Positions 30,366 to 41,577 are shown, counted from the stretch's first letter. The stretch is DNA of 64,000 nucleotides from Arenicella chitinivorans (GCF_014651515.1 NZ_BMXA01000003.1:398915-462914); one strand, 5' to 3'. The notes: generated by a model from the letters alone, not told the origin. Made by a program: numbers and translations.

Positions 30366-32267
30366 ATGCAGGCCCAAGCCATTTATTACCCTGATTTTAG
30401 AGTCGTGTCTGTTATTAGTCCCAAAATTTACCTCCAGCATCCAGACGATGCACTGACCCAGCATGAAGGGCTGGACATCATCAATTGCCATGATGCGGCC
30501 ACCCTTGATCAGTTGTTTCGTGAGCGAGTACGACGCAGTCCCAATAAAGTCGCTTACGAGCAGTTTTCACCGACTGAGGCACGCTGGGTGCCGCATACTT
30601 GGTCACAGATTGCTACACAGGTTGAACGGTGGCAAGTGGCGTTCAGGGATGCCGGTTTAAGCAAAGGCGACCGGGTGGGAATTTGTTATCGTAATAGTAT
30701 TGAATGGGTGATTTTTGACCAAGCGGCATTACGTTTGGGTCTGGTGGTGGTGCCGCTGTATACCGCGGATCGCGCTGACAACGTGGCCTATGTGATTGGC
30801 AATGCCGGTGCACGTCTGGTGTTGTTTGAAACTCAGCAAGTTTGGGACTCTGTGGCGGCAACGGACGAAGATGTCAGTTGCGTTGAAACTGTGCTGGTGA
30901 TGGACGGAGAGGCAACTGGAAAAGCACACCTCGTCGGAGACTGGTTGCCTGAGCATGGCAGTCATCTTGAACGCGGTATGGCGGAACCGGATGACCTGGC
31001 ATCCATTGTGTATACGTCTGGTACGACCGGTCGACCGAAAGGTGTGATGCTGTCACATCGCAATATGTTGTCGAACGCGTACAGTGGCATGCGCAGCGTG
31101 GCACTTACGCCGCACGACCATCTTTTGTCATTCTTGCCCCTGTCACATACGTTGGAGCGCACGGTTGGCTATTATGCGGCGCTAATGAGTGCGGCTAAGG
31201 TGTCGTTTAATCGGTCGATCCCTGAGCTTGCCGATGATTTGCAAGTATGCCAGCCAACAGTGCTGATTTCTGTGCCACGCATTTTTGAGCGCGTACATAA
31301 CAAAATTTACTCTGGCCTAGCAGATCGAAGTCGCTTTGCTCAATGGCTGTTTGACACGGCGATCGAGGTCGGCTGGCGTCGATTTGAGCACCAACAAGGC
31401 CTGCGAGGCTGGCACCCAAGCCTACTGCTTCACGCATTGACCGATCGTTTGGTGGCGCGCAAGGTGCGTGCCCAACTCGGCGGTAAACTGCGGTATGTGA
31501 TTGTTGGTGGCGCGCCCCTGTCTACTTCGGTGGCCAAAACCTTTATCTCACTGGGTGTGACGTTGCTGCAAGGCTACGGATTGACCGAATCCAGTCCGGT
31601 AGTGAGTGTAAACACCTTGGAGCGAAATCGACCCGATTCCATCGGCATGCTATTGCGCGGCGTCGCCGCCAAGCTAATGGAGGGCAATGAGCTTTGGGTT
31701 CGAGGCGAAAATGTCATGATGGGTTATTGGTCGAATCCGGAGGCCACACGACAGGTCATTGTTAACGATGGGGATGAGCGTTGGCTTCGAACGGGTGATT
31801 GTGCCTCTATTGATGTTGATGGTTTTGTACGCATAACCGGTCGAATTAAAGATATTCTGGTGTTGGCGAACGGGGAAAAAGTGCCGCCAAGTGATATTGA
31901 GAGTGCAATTAAACGCGATCCGTTATTCGAGCAAGTATTAGTGCTGGGTGAAGGTAAATCGTTTCTGACCGCGCTGGTCTGTTTAAGCGCCGATCTATCT
32001 GTGGCGCTTTGTGACGATCGAGGCTGGGATTCGAATAACTGGCAGACGCCTGAGCAACAAGAATATCTCGTGCAGAAGATCGCTGCGCAGATGGAAGACT
32101 TTCCAGGTTATGCCAAGGTGCGAAAAGTCGCCGTAAGCGATTCTGAATGGACCGTGGATAACGGCTTATTAACCCCAACACTCAAGGTCAAGCGAGTCGC
32201 AGTGATGCGTGAATTTTCAGACCAGATCGACGCCCTGTATTCTGGCCATGGAGTGCACGGCGCATGA
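30366..32267 (+). CDS. Long-chain acyl-CoA synthetase (AMP-forming)
   Basis: This 633-residue adenylate-forming enzyme activates a carboxylic acid, probably a long-chain fatty acid, to its CoA ester through an acyl-AMP. Seen are the P-loop YTSGTTGRPKGVMLSH, the A5 motif GYGLTESSPVV, WLRTGD, and the hinge region GRIKDILVLANGEKV. The length and the N-terminal LFRERVRRSPNKVAYE resemble FadD15/FAA1-type synthetases. The start is uncertain: ATG 30366 has a weak ribosome site, and GTG 30405 is an alternative. Its stop overlaps the next start by 4 bases. Confidence 0.88.
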   Translation: MQAQAIYYPDFRVVSVISPKIYLQHPDDALTQHEGLDIINCHDAATLDQLFRERVRRSPNKVAYEQFSPTEARWVPHTWSQIATQVERWQVAFRDAGLSKGDRVGICYRNSIEWVIFDQAALRLGLVVVPLYTADRADNVAYVIGNAGARLVLFETQQVWDSVAATDEDVSCVETVLVMDGEATGKAHLVGDWLPEHGSHLERGMAEPDDLASIVYTSGTTGRPKGVMLSHRNMLSNAYSGMRSVALTPHDHLLSFLPLSHTLERTVGYYAALMSAAKVSFNRSIPELADDLQVCQPTVLISVPRIFERVHNKIYSGLADRSRFAQWLFDTAIEVGWRRFEHQQGLRGWHPSLLLHALTDRLVARKVRAQLGGKLRYVIVGGAPLSTSVAKTFISLGVTLLQGYGLTESSPVVSVNTLERNRPDSIGMLLRGVAAKLMEGNELWVRGENVMMGYWSNPEATRQVIVNDGDERWLRTGDCASIDVDGFVRITGRIKDILVLANGEKVPPSDIESAIKRDPLFEQVLVLGEGKSFLTALVCLSADLSVALCDDRGWDSNNWQTPEQQEYLVQKIAAQMEDFPGYAKVRKVAVSDSEWTVDNGLLTPTLKVKRVAVMREFSDQIDALYSGHGVHGA

Positions 32268-32983
32268 TCCGTCTGGTTTTGGCCCTGTCGGCCACCCTAT
32301 TGTTAGTCGCTTGTGAACCATTCGATACTCAGGCTACGTCCACTGAGTACAGCACGTCACCAAAAAGCGAGCGTGACTACGCGCTGGCACGCTCGCAGTT
32401 CTGGCGTCATGTGTACCCGCAAGACGGCGTCACGTTGTATTGTCAGCAAGCATTTCAAACCGATGCGCGTAGCGGAGTGAACATTGAGCATGTTTTCCCG
32501 ATGTCTTGGGCGACGTCAGCACTGAAGTGTGGCAAGCGCAAACAATGCCGTGGCAACAGTGTTGAGTTCAATATTATCGAGTCTGACATGCACAATTTGT
32601 TTCCATCGCGCAGTGACGTGAACCAAGCTCGTTCAAGTTTTCGATTCGGGGACGTACGCGGCGAAAAGCGTGAATTTGGTCGTCAGTGTGATTTTGAAGT
32701 CAATAGCCGAGCCCGCATGGCCGAGCCTGCGCCAGCCGTGCGTGGCGAAGTAGCCCGAGCGATGTTTTACATGGCGCATCAGTATCAAGATCAAGGGCTG
32801 CTAATTTTCAAGAAACAGGCTCGCATGTTAATAGCGTGGCATCGTGCTGATCCACCGAGCGATGCCGAGCATCGTCGTAATGATATAATCGCTAAAATAC
32901 AAGGTAATCGAAACCCGTTTATTGACCGGCCGGATTACCTTGAACAGCTGTACCGGGAAGGGTACTTTGATGGTGGCCGCTAG
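32264..32983 (+). CDS. Endonuclease I-family lipoprotein
   Basis: This 239-residue protein has an N-terminal lipobox (LLLVAC, Cys at about residue 17) and an endonuclease I domain like EndA/Vvn: NIEHVFPMSW with the catalytic His, then NIIESDMHNLFPSRSDVN and RSSFRFGDV carrying the metal-binding Asn region. Several cysteines would form disulfides in an exported enzyme. It would be anchored to a membrane on the periplasmic or outer side and cut DNA non-specifically. ATGA overlap with the preceding gene indicates translational coupling. Confidence 0.88.
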   Translation: MIRLVLALSATLLLVACEPFDTQATSTEYSTSPKSERDYALARSQFWRHVYPQDGVTLYCQQAFQTDARSGVNIEHVFPMSWATSALKCGKRKQCRGNSVEFNIIESDMHNLFPSRSDVNQARSSFRFGDVRGEKREFGRQCDFEVNSRARMAEPAPAVRGEVARAMFYMAHQYQDQGLLIFKKQARMLIAWHRADPPSDAEHRRNDIIAKIQGNRNPFIDRPDYLEQLYREGYFDGGR

Positions 32984-33035
32984 GCCGCCGAGGGGGTCCT
33001 TTGGTGGGACGCCTTAGTTTTTGGGGAAAACATGC

Positions 33036-33896
33036 ATGAAGATGAGAATTAGTTTGCGGGCTGCGGTGGCATGTCTGATGTTGACTGGATTGGTCGCCTG
33101 TACCTCGCCGCAGCCGTTTCAGGTTAGCGCTCGATTCAATCAGACGCGAGATATTGAGGTAGGTCGGCCAGTATTGTTTGATGGTGTTTCAGTCGGTGAA
33201 GTGCTTACTGTCACACCCGAAGGCGCGGGCAGTATTGTTGCAATGAGTGTGACGCCGGAAGCGGCTGAAATGATCAGTGCCGATGCTGCATTGGTGGTGA
33301 ATCGAATTAAGCCTGGAGCACCGCTAGAATTACATAATCCCTCGGGTGTGATGGTTGAGCCATTACAGGCTGGGCAGCGTGTGCAGGCAATGGATTCGAT
33401 GCTGGAACTCATGGCCTGGTCTGTTGGTGACGCGATCAACGCGGGCGGTGAGCAACTGGCAGTGATGGTGGATGACTTTCAGCGCTATATCAAAAGCGAT
33501 GAGTTTCAGCAGAACGCGCAGGCGGTTCAACAGCAGTTGCAAGATGCCCTCGGCACCACCGCAGCAGCGCTTAAGACGATTGGCGACAATGTTGCTCAGT
33601 CTATTGTGAACGTCGCCGCCACCGAAGAACAACTGGCCAAAGCGATTGACGAGCTTGGCGACGAGCTTGGGCCTGTGGTGGAAGAATTGGCGCGTAGCAG
33701 CGCGGACTTGGCCACAGAGTTGGATCAGTTTGCAGAGCAACTTGAGAATGCCTCACCCGAACAAAAGGCGTCGGGTGAGCGTTTGATTCAAAGCATCACC
33801 GATTTGCTTGCCAAGCTGAATCAAAGCCTGGAACAAGGCAGCGTGCCGACATCAAAAGCCACGCCAGAGACAAGCGACGAAGCAGGGTCGTTTTAG
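33036..33896 (+). CDS. MCE/MlaD-like lipoprotein with coiled-coil tail
   Basis: This 286-residue protein has a lipobox (LTGLVAC, Cys at about residue 22), an MCE-like beta domain (about 30-110) with DIEVGRPVLFDGVSVGEV and GAPLELHNPSGV, and a long helical, Gln/Glu-rich tail (about 130-265). MCE proteins bind lipids and help move them between membranes. No Mla ABC transporter genes are adjacent, so it may work alone or with distant partners. GGGG precedes ATG 33036; TTG 33021 and ATG 33042 are other in-frame choices. A strong terminator follows. Confidence 0.7.
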   Translation: MKMRISLRAAVACLMLTGLVACTSPQPFQVSARFNQTRDIEVGRPVLFDGVSVGEVLTVTPEGAGSIVAMSVTPEAAEMISADAALVVNRIKPGAPLELHNPSGVMVEPLQAGQRVQAMDSMLELMAWSVGDAINAGGEQLAVMVDDFQRYIKSDEFQQNAQAVQQQLQDALGTTAAALKTIGDNVAQSIVNVAATEEQLAKAIDELGDELGPVVEELARSSADLATELDQFAEQLENASPEQKASGERLIQSITDLLAKLNQSLEQGSVPTSKATPETSDEAGSF

Positions 33897-33918
33897 ATAT
33901 TAACCTGCTGGGTCGGGC

Positions 33919-33947
33919 AAATTCGGCGGCCGCTACCGCCGAATTTT
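33919..33947. terminator. Bidirectional terminator (MCE lipoprotein / glnS)
   Basis: AAATTCGGCGG (33919-33929) pairs with CCGCCGAATTT (33936-33946) around loop CCGCTA, followed by a short T run. It separates two convergent genes. Confidence 0.8.
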
Positions 33948-33976
33948 AAGTATCGCAAAGAATGCGCTCGGCAGAG

Positions 33977-35668
33977 TTACTTGCCGCTGTGTTTGGCCCA
34001 GGTGTCGCGTAGGCTGACAGTACGATTCATGATTACCTTGTCGGCAGTATGGTCGAGCGCATCAAAACAGAAGTACCCGACACGTTCGAATTGAAAGCGT
34101 GTCTCTGGGTCTGCGTCTTTGATGCTCGGCTCTAGTTTGGCATCTGGATATACGTGTAAGGAATCTGGGTTCAGAAGTGCCACAAAATCGTCGGCGGCAC
34201 CTGGATTGGGTTCCTTGAATAAACGGTCATAGACGCGTACCTCGGCGTCCACAGCATGGGCCGCACTGACCCAGTGAATAATGCCTTTGATTTTGCGACC
34301 ATCGGGGGTTTGGCCTTTGGCGGTTAATGGGTCATAGGTGCAATGCAATTCAATCACATTACCGTCATCATCGGTAATGACCTCATTACACGTCACGGCA
34401 TAACCGTAACGAAGGCGTACCTCTCGGCCTGGACCTAGGCGAAAAAACTTAGACGGTGGATCGAGCATGAAGTCATCTTGGTCGATGTAAATCTCGCGGC
34501 CAAAGGGTATTTCGCGTGTGCCCATGGAGTCGTCTTTCGGGTGATTTTTAACGGTGAACGTTTCCGACTGACCTTCAGGGTAATTGGTGATGATGAGTTT
34601 CAGCGGGTTCAGTACACCAAAAACGCGCTTCGCGGTAGCTTCCAAATCGTGACGAATGGCGTTTTCCAATACCGTCATCTCGATCGTTGCGTCTTTTTTG
34701 GTGACCCCGATTTCAGCGCAGAAATCTCGGATGGATTGCGGTGTGTATCCGCGCCGTCGTAAACCAACCAAGGTGGTCAAACGCGGATCGTCCCAGCCGT
34801 TCACATGGCCTTCGGTGACTAATTGAATTAGTTTACGTTTACTCGCCAGCGTGTATTCCAAATTGGAGCGACCGAATTCGATTTGTTTCGGCATCAGTTT
34901 GCCGCGCTCGCCAATCAGATTTTCTTCCAACGTGATGTTGGCGAGTATCCAGTCATACAACTCACGATTGTCCTGAAACTCCAAAGTACAGAGAGAGTGC
35001 GTGATGCCTTCCAAAGCGTCCGAGATGCAGTGCGTAAAGTCATACATTGGGTAAATGCACCAGGCGTCGCCTGCACGGTAGTGATGAGCGTAGCGCACGC
35101 GATAAAGGATCGGATCGCGCATCACCATATTGGGCGATGACATGTCGATCTTGGCCCGTAAGGTATAGTCGCCTTCGTTAAACTCACCAGCGCGCATGCG
35201 CTCGAATAGGGCGCGGTTCTCATCAGCCGGGCGATCACGGTGTGGGCTGTTTTTACCGGGTTCGGTCAAGGTGCCACGGTACTCACGCATTTCGTCGGGG
35301 GTCAATTCATCAACATAGGCCAAGCCTTTGTCGACGAGCTCCAGTGCGAATTGGTATAAGCGTTCGTAGTAATCGGATGCAAAACACAGCTGATCCCATT
35401 CAAATCCGAGCCATTGCACTGTGTCGCGAATTGACTCCACAAATTCCATGCTCTCTTTTTCTGGATTGGTGTCGTCGAAGCGAAGATTGCACTTGCCACC
35501 GAGATCTTCCGCCAGTCCGAAATTCAAGCAGATAGATTTGGCATGTCCGAGATGTAAGTAGCCATTCGGCTCGGGTGGAAAGCGTGTGTAGATGTAGTCG
35601 TGCTTGCCGTTCGCCAAGTCGTTCTTGGCGATGCTGCGAATAAAATGGTTTGGCGTGGGTTTGCTCAT
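33977..35668 (-). CDS. glnS: Glutaminyl-tRNA synthetase
   Basis: This 563-residue class I synthetase joins glutamine to tRNA. It has the HIGH-type motif in [19 protein letters not shown], the DDTNPEKE segment, [14 protein letters not shown], and a KMSKS-type loop reading LASKRKL where E. coli has [26 protein letters not shown] follows, then the two beta-barrel anticodon domains. The length is close to E. coli GlnS. Having both glnS and gltX fits a gammaproteobacterium. Confidence 0.97.
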   Translation of the reverse strand: MSKPTPNHFIRSIAKNDLANGKHDYIYTRFPPEPNGYLHLGHAKSICLNFGLAEDLGGKCNLRFDDTNPEKESMEFVESIRDTVQWLGFEWDQLCFASDYYERLYQFALELVDKGLAYVDELTPDEMREYRGTLTEPGKNSPHRDRPADENRALFERMRAGEFNEGDYTLRAKIDMSSPNMVMRDPILYRVRYAHHYRAGDAWCIYPMYDFTHCISDALEGITHSLCTLEFQDNRELYDWILANITLEENLIGERGKLMPKQIEFGRSNLEYTLASKRKLIQLVTEGHVNGWDDPRLTTLVGLRRRGYTPQSIRDFCAEIGVTKKDATIEMTVLENAIRHDLEATAKRVFGVLNPLKLIITNYPEGQSETFTVKNHPKDDSMGTREIPFGREIYIDQDDFMLDPPSKFFRLGPGREVRLRYGYAVTCNEVITDDDGNVIELHCTYDPLTAKGQTPDGRKIKGIIHWVSAAHAVDAEVRVYDRLFKEPNPGAADDFVALLNPDSLHVYPDAKLEPSIKDADPETRFQFERVGYFCFDALDHTADKVIMNRTVSLRDTWAKHSGK

Positions 35669-35767
35669 GAAAGTAAAACCTAAGTTGTCTGTTGCTAAAC
35701 AGACTGGGCAAATTCAAACTGCGTATTATAGTGGATGTTGGGGCCCGATTGGGAGAGACGTCGACCT

Positions 35768-36835
35768 CTATTGCGCATCGTTCGGTCGTATTTGTACTTC
35801 ATTATTCTGCAAACTCGGGGTTGCCAGTGAAATACCCGACCGCACCGACTCAGCCAGAATGTGCCCGCGAAAAATCTGTTTTATGCGCAGCAGGCGTTTT
35901 ACGTCTTTGATGTAGTAATAGACCGCCCAGGTCACCGCATAGTCGCCCGTTTCTTGCACCATGATTTCGGGTTTGAATTGCTCCTCTCGCAAGCCTTCGA
36001 CGCGATCGATTTCGGCAAATGCGCGCATGATCATCTCGGTCACTTCCTGTTTGGAGTGCTGGTAATCGATATTGAATAACAAGCATTCTCGCAACCCTTT
36101 GGCAGAGGCGAAACGTGACAAGTTTTGAATGCCAACATCGCGCAAGCGCGCGTTGCGCAGCATCAAGCGATGGTTGTTCGCCAAATCCAGACATTCAGTG
36201 TGAAACAACTTGGTTTTAAACACACTGGCCACAATGGTGTTGCCGTCCAGGTCAAACTGGATGACGTCGCCTTCTTCACACAGGCGGCTGTTCAGAATGA
36301 TCAACCCGCTGATAATGTCCGGCGCCCAGGAACCTTGGGTCATGGCCAGAAATAGACCGATGATACCCAGTGCACCGCCGGCCTCAAGCAGAGAATTTAA
36401 ACCGAGGATGCGCAGGCAGCTGACCAAAGCGATAATCGCGATTACAGCAGCCACAAATAGACTCAATCCGCGGCTTGAGTAGGTATCGGAGATCGTGGTT
36501 TTGTTATTGGTTTGGCGCACCTTGCCAAAGCGTCGGCGCACGAAATAGTTAATCGCTTGCGTCGACAAGACAGCAAAGTAAATCACGATCAATGATTGCG
36601 TGAAGCGCGATAACAAGGCGCTTTTGGGCAGGATAAAGACGCTGGTCAACACCGCCATGATGATCAAGAAATTCAATAGCCGCATCATGCTGACACGGGT
36701 GGTCAGATTTTCCTCAGGATTGAGCCAGCTGCAAAAAGGCTTGGCCAGCGCCATCAGCAACAGACTAACGCCGATAGTCAAAATGTCCTGCAGGCTTAGC
36801 AGGGTAAAAACATTGGATAGGTCTGGCAAAGTCAT
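35768..36835 (-). CDS. MscS-family mechanosensitive channel
   Basis: This 355-residue inner-membrane protein has four to five hydrophobic helices (about 15-35, 50-70, 75-95, 130-150, 158-175). Its MscS core shows a Gly/Ala-rich pore helix segment (LLEAGGALGIIGLFLAMTQG) and a beta domain with EEGDVIQFDLDGNTIVASV. The C-terminal alpha/beta domain has LLFNIDYQHSKQEV. It probably acts as an osmotic safety valve or a related channel. It is downstream of the divergent pntA promoter region and upstream of glnS on the same strand, with 99 bp between. Confidence 0.85.
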   Translation of the reverse strand: MTLPDLSNVFTLLSLQDILTIGVSLLLMALAKPFCSWLNPEENLTTRVSMMRLLNFLIIMAVLTSVFILPKSALLSRFTQSLIVIYFAVLSTQAINYFVRRRFGKVRQTNNKTTISDTYSSRGLSLFVAAVIAIIALVSCLRILGLNSLLEAGGALGIIGLFLAMTQGSWAPDIISGLIILNSRLCEEGDVIQFDLDGNTIVASVFKTKLFHTECLDLANNHRLMLRNARLRDVGIQNLSRFASAKGLRECLLFNIDYQHSKQEVTEMIMRAFAEIDRVEGLREEQFKPEIMVQETGDYAVTWAVYYYIKDVKRLLRIKQIFRGHILAESVRSGISLATPSLQNNEVQIRPNDAQ

Positions 36836-36926
36836 CGAGCCATTATACGTAATCTGCTGTGCGGGTGCTCATCTGCGGGAAAAACTATTCACCTTGGGAA
36901 TGATTGTTATAGATTTCAGATTCGCT

Positions 36927-36955
36927 CTGGTATTACGGAACATGCTTCGTATAAT
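36927..36955 (+). promoter_or_regulatory. Possible promoter of pntAB
   Basis: A perfect -10 hexamer TATAAT (36950-36955) lies about 75 bp before pntA. With a 17-bp spacer the -35 would be CTGGTA (36927-36932), which is poor. The -10 is the main support. Confidence 0.35.
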
Positions 36956-37028
36956 CAGTGTCAGCCAAGCTTTGCGCACTCTGCGCACAAAAAAAATCTA
37001 ATGGACACACCACTGGAGTTAACCAAAG

Positions 37029-38573
37029 ATGATAATTAGTATTCCAAAGGAGTCGTTTAAGGGTGAGAAGCGCGTCGCGCTGACCCCTGAGTCGGCGACT
37101 CAAATCCTCAAACTTGGCCACACCTTACGTATTGAAACCGGTGCCGGCAAAAATGCTGAATTCAGCGATGCTGACTACAAAGACGCTGGCGTTGACGTGG
37201 TGCCAGCCGACGCGATTTGGACCGACACCGACATCATTATGAAGGTGCGAGGAGTTACCGAAGAAGAAGCTGGCAAACTGACTGCCGGAACCACGGTAAT
37301 CAGTTTTTTCTGGCCGGCACAAAATGAAGCGCTACTGAAGAAGTTAGCCGATGCCAAGGTGAATGTGATCGCGATGGACTGTGTGCCACGTTTGTCACGT
37401 TCGCAAAAAATGGATGCGCTGAGTTCTATGGCCAACATTGGCGGTTACCGCGCCGTGGTGGAAGCGGCGAATCTTTTCGGCCGATTTTTCACTGGACAGG
37501 TGACGGCGGCCGGTAAAGTACCACCAGCTAAAGTGCTGGTGATCGGTGCGGGGGTTGCTGGTTTGGCGGCGATCGGCGCGGCTAAAAGTATGGGCGCCAT
37601 CGTGCGTGCATTCGATACTCGTCTCGAAGCCAAAGAGCAGGTCGAGAGTCTGGGTGGCGAATTCTTGGTCCTGGAGTTTGAAGAAGATGGTTCGGGTGAG
37701 GGCGGTTATGCCAAAACCATGAGTAAAGAATTCATCGACGCCGAGATGGCCATGTTCCGCGAGCAGGCCAAAGAAGTGGATATCATTATCACCACCGCCT
37801 TGATTCCAGGCAAACCAGCGCCGGAATTGATTACTAAAGACATGGTCGAAAGCATGAAGTCAGGCAGTGTGATCGTTGATCTGGCCGCCGAGCAAGGCGG
37901 TAACTGCAAGCTTTCGAAAGCCAACAAAGTCGTCACACACAAAGGCGTCAAAATTATTGGCTACACCGATCTACCAAGTCGTTTGGCCACGCAGTCGTCA
38001 CAACTGTATGCCACAAATCTGCGTCACATGTTGACGGATTTGACACCTGAAAAAGATGGTCAGGTCGTGATCAATATGGAAGACGACGTCATCCGAGGTG
38101 CCACTGCTGCACATGCCGGCAAAGTCACTTGGCCTGCACCAGCACCCAAACTGTCGGCTGCGCCTAAACCACCGCCAAAACCAGCGGCTGCTCCGCCAGC
38201 GCCGGCACCTGAAATGAGTGCTGCCAGCAAAGCTAAAATGACTTTTGGTGCCATGGCACTCGGTGTATTGGCTTTGTTAGGCGTTGGTTCTGTCGCACCG
38301 CCTGACTTTATGAGTCATTTCACTGTATTCGTGTTGGCGTGTTTCGTTGGCTACCAAGTTATCTGGAGCGTGACGCCATCACTGCACACACCTCTAATGA
38401 GCGTGACAAACGCGATTTCGGGCATCATCGTGGTTGGTGCGCTACTGCAGATTTCTTCCGGCTCTGGGCTGGTGGTCTTTCTGGCATTTATCGCGATCTT
38501 GATCGCATCGATCAATATTGCTGGTGGCTTTTTGGTTACCCAGCGCATGCTGAAAATGTTCAATAAAGGTTAG
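37029..38573 (+). CDS. pntA: NAD(P) transhydrogenase subunit alpha
   Basis: This 514-residue protein carries the NAD(H)-binding domain I and part of the membrane domain II of the proton-translocating transhydrogenase, which exchanges NADH and NADPH. Seen are [11 protein letters not shown] at the start, [22 protein letters not shown] (dinucleotide fold), the mobile loop region with [13 protein letters not shown], a Pro/Ala linker (about 375-395) and four C-terminal membrane helices. It is the undivided form, as in E. coli; some bacteria split it. pntB follows after 11 bp. Confidence 0.96.
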   Translation: MIISIPKESFKGEKRVALTPESATQILKLGHTLRIETGAGKNAEFSDADYKDAGVDVVPADAIWTDTDIIMKVRGVTEEEAGKLTAGTTVISFFWPAQNEALLKKLADAKVNVIAMDCVPRLSRSQKMDALSSMANIGGYRAVVEAANLFGRFFTGQVTAAGKVPPAKVLVIGAGVAGLAAIGAAKSMGAIVRAFDTRLEAKEQVESLGGEFLVLEFEEDGSGEGGYAKTMSKEFIDAEMAMFREQAKEVDIIITTALIPGKPAPELITKDMVESMKSGSVIVDLAAEQGGNCKLSKANKVVTHKGVKIIGYTDLPSRLATQSSQLYATNLRHMLTDLTPEKDGQVVINMEDDVIRGATAAHAGKVTWPAPAPKLSAAPKPPPKPAAAPPAPAPEMSAASKAKMTFGAMALGVLALLGVGSVAPPDFMSHFTVFVLACFVGYQVIWSVTPSLHTPLMSVTNAISGIIVVGALLQISSGSGLVVFLAFIAILIASINIAGGFLVTQRMLKMFNKG

Positions 38574-38584
38574 AGGGTAACAAC

Positions 38585-39970
38585 ATGGAAATGGGAACTA
38601 TTACTGCAGCGTATATTGCTGCTGCGATTCTGTTTATTCTCAGCCTATCTGGATTGAGTAATCAGGAAACTTCACGTCGAGGCAATTGGTACGGCATCAT
38701 CGGGATGACCATTGCGATTGTTGCGACGATTTTAAATAAGAGCGTTGATGCCTATGGCTGGTTGATAATCGCCATGGTCATTGGTGGTGGTATTGGTGCA
38801 CGCTTCGCGTCGCGCGTTGAAATGACGCAAATGCCCGAACTGGTGGCAATTTTGCACAGTTTTGTCGGTATGGCCGCAGTGCTGGTTGGTTTTGCGAGCT
38901 TTTTTGATCCGAACAATGTGCTCTATGGCGTGGAAGCAACCATCCATAACGTCGAGGTTTATTTGGGTATTTTGATTGGCGCAGTGACGTTTACCGGCTC
39001 GGTCGTCGCCTTCGGTAAATTGAGCGGCCGCATAGGCAGTCGTCCATTATTGCTGCCGTCACGCCACATGTTGAATTTGGCGCTGCTGGGTATTTCGATT
39101 CTGTTGGGTTGGTGGTTTCTGGAAGCCGGCCACGACGGTGGTACCTGGCCGTTGATCTTGATGACCCTCATTGCGTTTGCCTTTGGTATCCACATGGTGA
39201 TGGCGATTGGTGGTGCAGACATGCCGGTGGTGATCTCAATGCTGAACAGCTACTCAGGCTGGGCTGCGGCTGCCACGGGTTTTATGCTCTCCAATGATCT
39301 CTTGATTGTGGTAGGAGCCTTGGTCGGTAGCTCGGGCGCGATTCTAAGTTACATCATGTGCCGAGCCATGAACCGTAATTTCGTGTCGGTGATTATGGGT
39401 GGTTTTGGCACGACGACGGGCGGTGATGCTGAAGAAGGTGAGCAAGGTGAAGCTGTTCCGGTGCAAGCTGACGAGGTCGCGCAAATGATGAACGATGCCA
39501 AAGAAGTGGTTATCGTGCCAGGTTACGGTATGGCGGTGGCAAACGCGCAACACGCCGTGTCGGATCTGACCAAACAATTGCGAGACAAAGGCGTCAATGT
39601 GCGTTTTGCGATTCACCCTGTAGCGGGTCGTATGCCTGGACATATGAACGTGCTATTGGCGGAAGCCAATGTGCCTTACGACATCGTTCTGGAAATGGAC
39701 GAAATCAACGACGAACTTGGTAAGGTTGATGTGGTTATGGTGATTGGTGCGAATGACATCGTGAACCCGGCGGCAATGGAAAATCCCAACAGCCCAATCG
39801 CAGGTATGCCTGTGCTGGAGGTTTGGAATGCCAAAAACGTTATTGTGTCAAAACGCTCAATGGCGACCGGATACGCAGGTGTTGAGAACCCGTTGTTCTT
39901 CAAAGACAACACGCGCATGCTGTTCGGTGATGCCAAAGACAGTGTGGATGCGATTAAGTCTGCCTTGTAA
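38585..39970 (+). CDS. pntB: NAD(P) transhydrogenase subunit beta
   Basis: This 461-residue protein has eight to nine membrane helices (residues about 5-255), including [18 protein letters not shown] and [17 protein letters not shown], and a C-terminal NADP(H)-binding domain III with [16 protein letters not shown] and [19 protein letters not shown]. It forms the transhydrogenase with PntA and makes NADPH using the proton gradient. A terminator with a TTCG tetraloop follows the stop. Confidence 0.97.
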   Translation: MEMGTITAAYIAAAILFILSLSGLSNQETSRRGNWYGIIGMTIAIVATILNKSVDAYGWLIIAMVIGGGIGARFASRVEMTQMPELVAILHSFVGMAAVLVGFASFFDPNNVLYGVEATIHNVEVYLGILIGAVTFTGSVVAFGKLSGRIGSRPLLLPSRHMLNLALLGISILLGWWFLEAGHDGGTWPLILMTLIAFAFGIHMVMAIGGADMPVVISMLNSYSGWAAAATGFMLSNDLLIVVGALVGSSGAILSYIMCRAMNRNFVSVIMGGFGTTTGGDAEEGEQGEAVPVQADEVAQMMNDAKEVVIVPGYGMAVANAQHAVSDLTKQLRDKGVNVRFAIHPVAGRMPGHMNVLLAEANVPYDIVLEMDEINDELGKVDVVMVIGANDIVNPAAMENPNSPIAGMPVLEVWNAKNVIVSKRSMATGYAGVENPLFFKDNTRMLFGDAKDSVDAIKSAL

Positions 39971-39991
39971 CTGACTAAGACTACGCAGCGT

Positions 39992-40019
39992 AAAAATGCC
40001 ACCTTCGGGTGGCATTTTT
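39992..40019. terminator. Bidirectional terminator with TTCG tetraloop
   Basis: AAAAATGCCACC (39992-40003), loop TTCG and GGTGGCATTTTT (40008-40019) form a perfect stem with A and T tails. It lies between pntB and the convergent amidohydrolase gene. Confidence 0.95.
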
Positions 40020-40042
40020 GTGCTCATGTTCTACGTCTAGGC

Positions 40043-41494
40043 CTACAAGAATGCCCGGCTCAGCTGGTCTTCTAAAAACCGTCCGAAACTCGGAAACCAA
40101 TGTTGCGGCGGTGGGCTAGTGTGGATGAGCTTGGCCAGTTGTGCGCGGTTTAACCATTGACCAGATTTCACCACGGCGACAGGTTGGCGAAAATGCTCGA
40201 CATCGAGCAACGGATTGTTCGCGAGCAGCACTAGATCAGCTCGTTTGCCAACGTCCACTGTGCCGAGTTCGTGACTCAGTTGCAGTGCGGTTGCGGCATT
40301 GATGGTGGCGGCCTGAAGTACTTGCCCCGCCGCGATGCCGGCTTCTTGCATTAAGGCCATTTCATGATGAGTTGAACTCCCCGCTGGCATGTACATGGTG
40401 CCTTGGTCCGAGCCGACTAGCAGTTTGACTTGCAAATCGGCCGCACGTTTGGCGATTCTCAGCAGCAATTCTCGCTCACGTAGATTCCAGTCCGCCAGCT
40501 TTTGGCTCGCGGTTAGCCAGCGTTCGATTGCGAAGTGTTCATTGAGGGTGCGGAAAAATGGATTGAACTGATCGAGGGGCAGTTGTTCGACAAAGGCCTC
40601 CTTATGCACACTGAGCTGGGTCAGGTGGTCGAAGGTAGCCAATGTGGGCGTCAAGTAAACGTCGGTATTCGCCAATTGCCGTAAATACGCGTCCAATTTC
40701 TCCAGCCCAAACTCGAAGTTGAGTACGGTTTGGAAGATGTCTTCGACGTGCTCAACGGACTGAACTCCATTCAACTTTTCAAGCTTCAAGCCTGACAGTG
40801 TGTCCGAAACCACGGCGTAGGGTCCGTGCTTGACCACCGGGATAGCGCGTTTGGCGGCTTCATCCAGTATGGCTTCGAATACGGCGGGTTCGAGGTCATT
40901 GTAAAGTTTGAGTGAATCGTAACCCTCAGCTTTAAAATGTCGAACCAGGTCGCGCGCCTGCTCAGGATTGCGGACAGCTTGTTGCAGTGCATGGGCAAGT
41001 TCTGGTCGGTCAAACACGGGTGAGCTGGTTAGCATGCGCGCACCAAGCCATTGTTTATTTTCGAGTTCCTGACGCCAACGCAGGTGCATCGGCATTCCGC
41101 GTAAATTACGCACCGTGGTCACGCCATGCGCCAGTGTGATCACCAGGTCCTTGCGGTCATAGATGTGCGTGTGCATATCCATGAGACCGGGTGTCACATA
41201 GGCATGGTTGCCCTCGACACGTTGATAGCCTGCGGGAACTGTAGAGCCAGCTGGGAGAATGGCCTCAATGTGTCCGTCACGTAGACGCAGTTGCTGGTCC
41301 GGTTTGACGGTCAACGTGCGCACATTAACAATGGACACGTTATCAATGGCCAGTGCTGTGCCGTTAATGACCGGTGGAAGATCGCGCGAAGGACCGGCTT
41401 GACCAGCCCAGATAGCGCCACACAGCAGCAGCACAAGTGCACTGAGTAGTGAAGCGAGTGTGAATAGTGATCGTTTTACAAATAAGTATTTCAT
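40043..41494 (-). CDS. Exported or membrane-anchored amidohydrolase
   Basis: This 483-residue protein has an N-terminal hydrophobic segment (about 9-32) serving as signal or anchor. The metal-dependent hydrolase domain has DMHTHIYD (first metal His pair), VVKHGPY and SVEHVED (further His), LVGSDQG with the catalytic Asp, and the C-terminal composite beta part with GTVDVGKRADLVLL. This matches imidazolonepropionase-like or prolidase-like amidohydrolases of the periplasm. The substrate is unknown. A membrane-bound AraC-type regulator lies 83 bp upstream on the same strand and may control it. Confidence 0.87.
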   Translation of the reverse strand: MKYLFVKRSLFTLASLLSALVLLLCGAIWAGQAGPSRDLPPVINGTALAIDNVSIVNVRTLTVKPDQQLRLRDGHIEAILPAGSTVPAGYQRVEGNHAYVTPGLMDMHTHIYDRKDLVITLAHGVTTVRNLRGMPMHLRWRQELENKQWLGARMLTSSPVFDRPELAHALQQAVRNPEQARDLVRHFKAEGYDSLKLYNDLEPAVFEAILDEAAKRAIPVVKHGPYAVVSDTLSGLKLEKLNGVQSVEHVEDIFQTVLNFEFGLEKLDAYLRQLANTDVYLTPTLATFDHLTQLSVHKEAFVEQLPLDQFNPFFRTLNEHFAIERWLTASQKLADWNLRERELLLRIAKRAADLQVKLLVGSDQGTMYMPAGSSTHHEMALMQEAGIAAGQVLQAATINAATALQLSHELGTVDVGKRADLVLLANNPLLDVEHFRQPVAVVKSGQWLNRAQLAKLIHTSPPPQHWFPSFGRFLEDQLSRAFL

Positions 41495-41577
41495 GGTTCT
41501 AAGAAGCGTTGGTTGAATTGACCAGCCAAGCTTCTGTGAATTGCCCGCTGTGAGCGTCCAGAATCGTGATTTTGGAC

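Noticed and set aside
35604..35915. Plus-strand frame between glnS and mscS
   Set aside because: It overlaps both real genes on the opposite strand and has no recognisable content.
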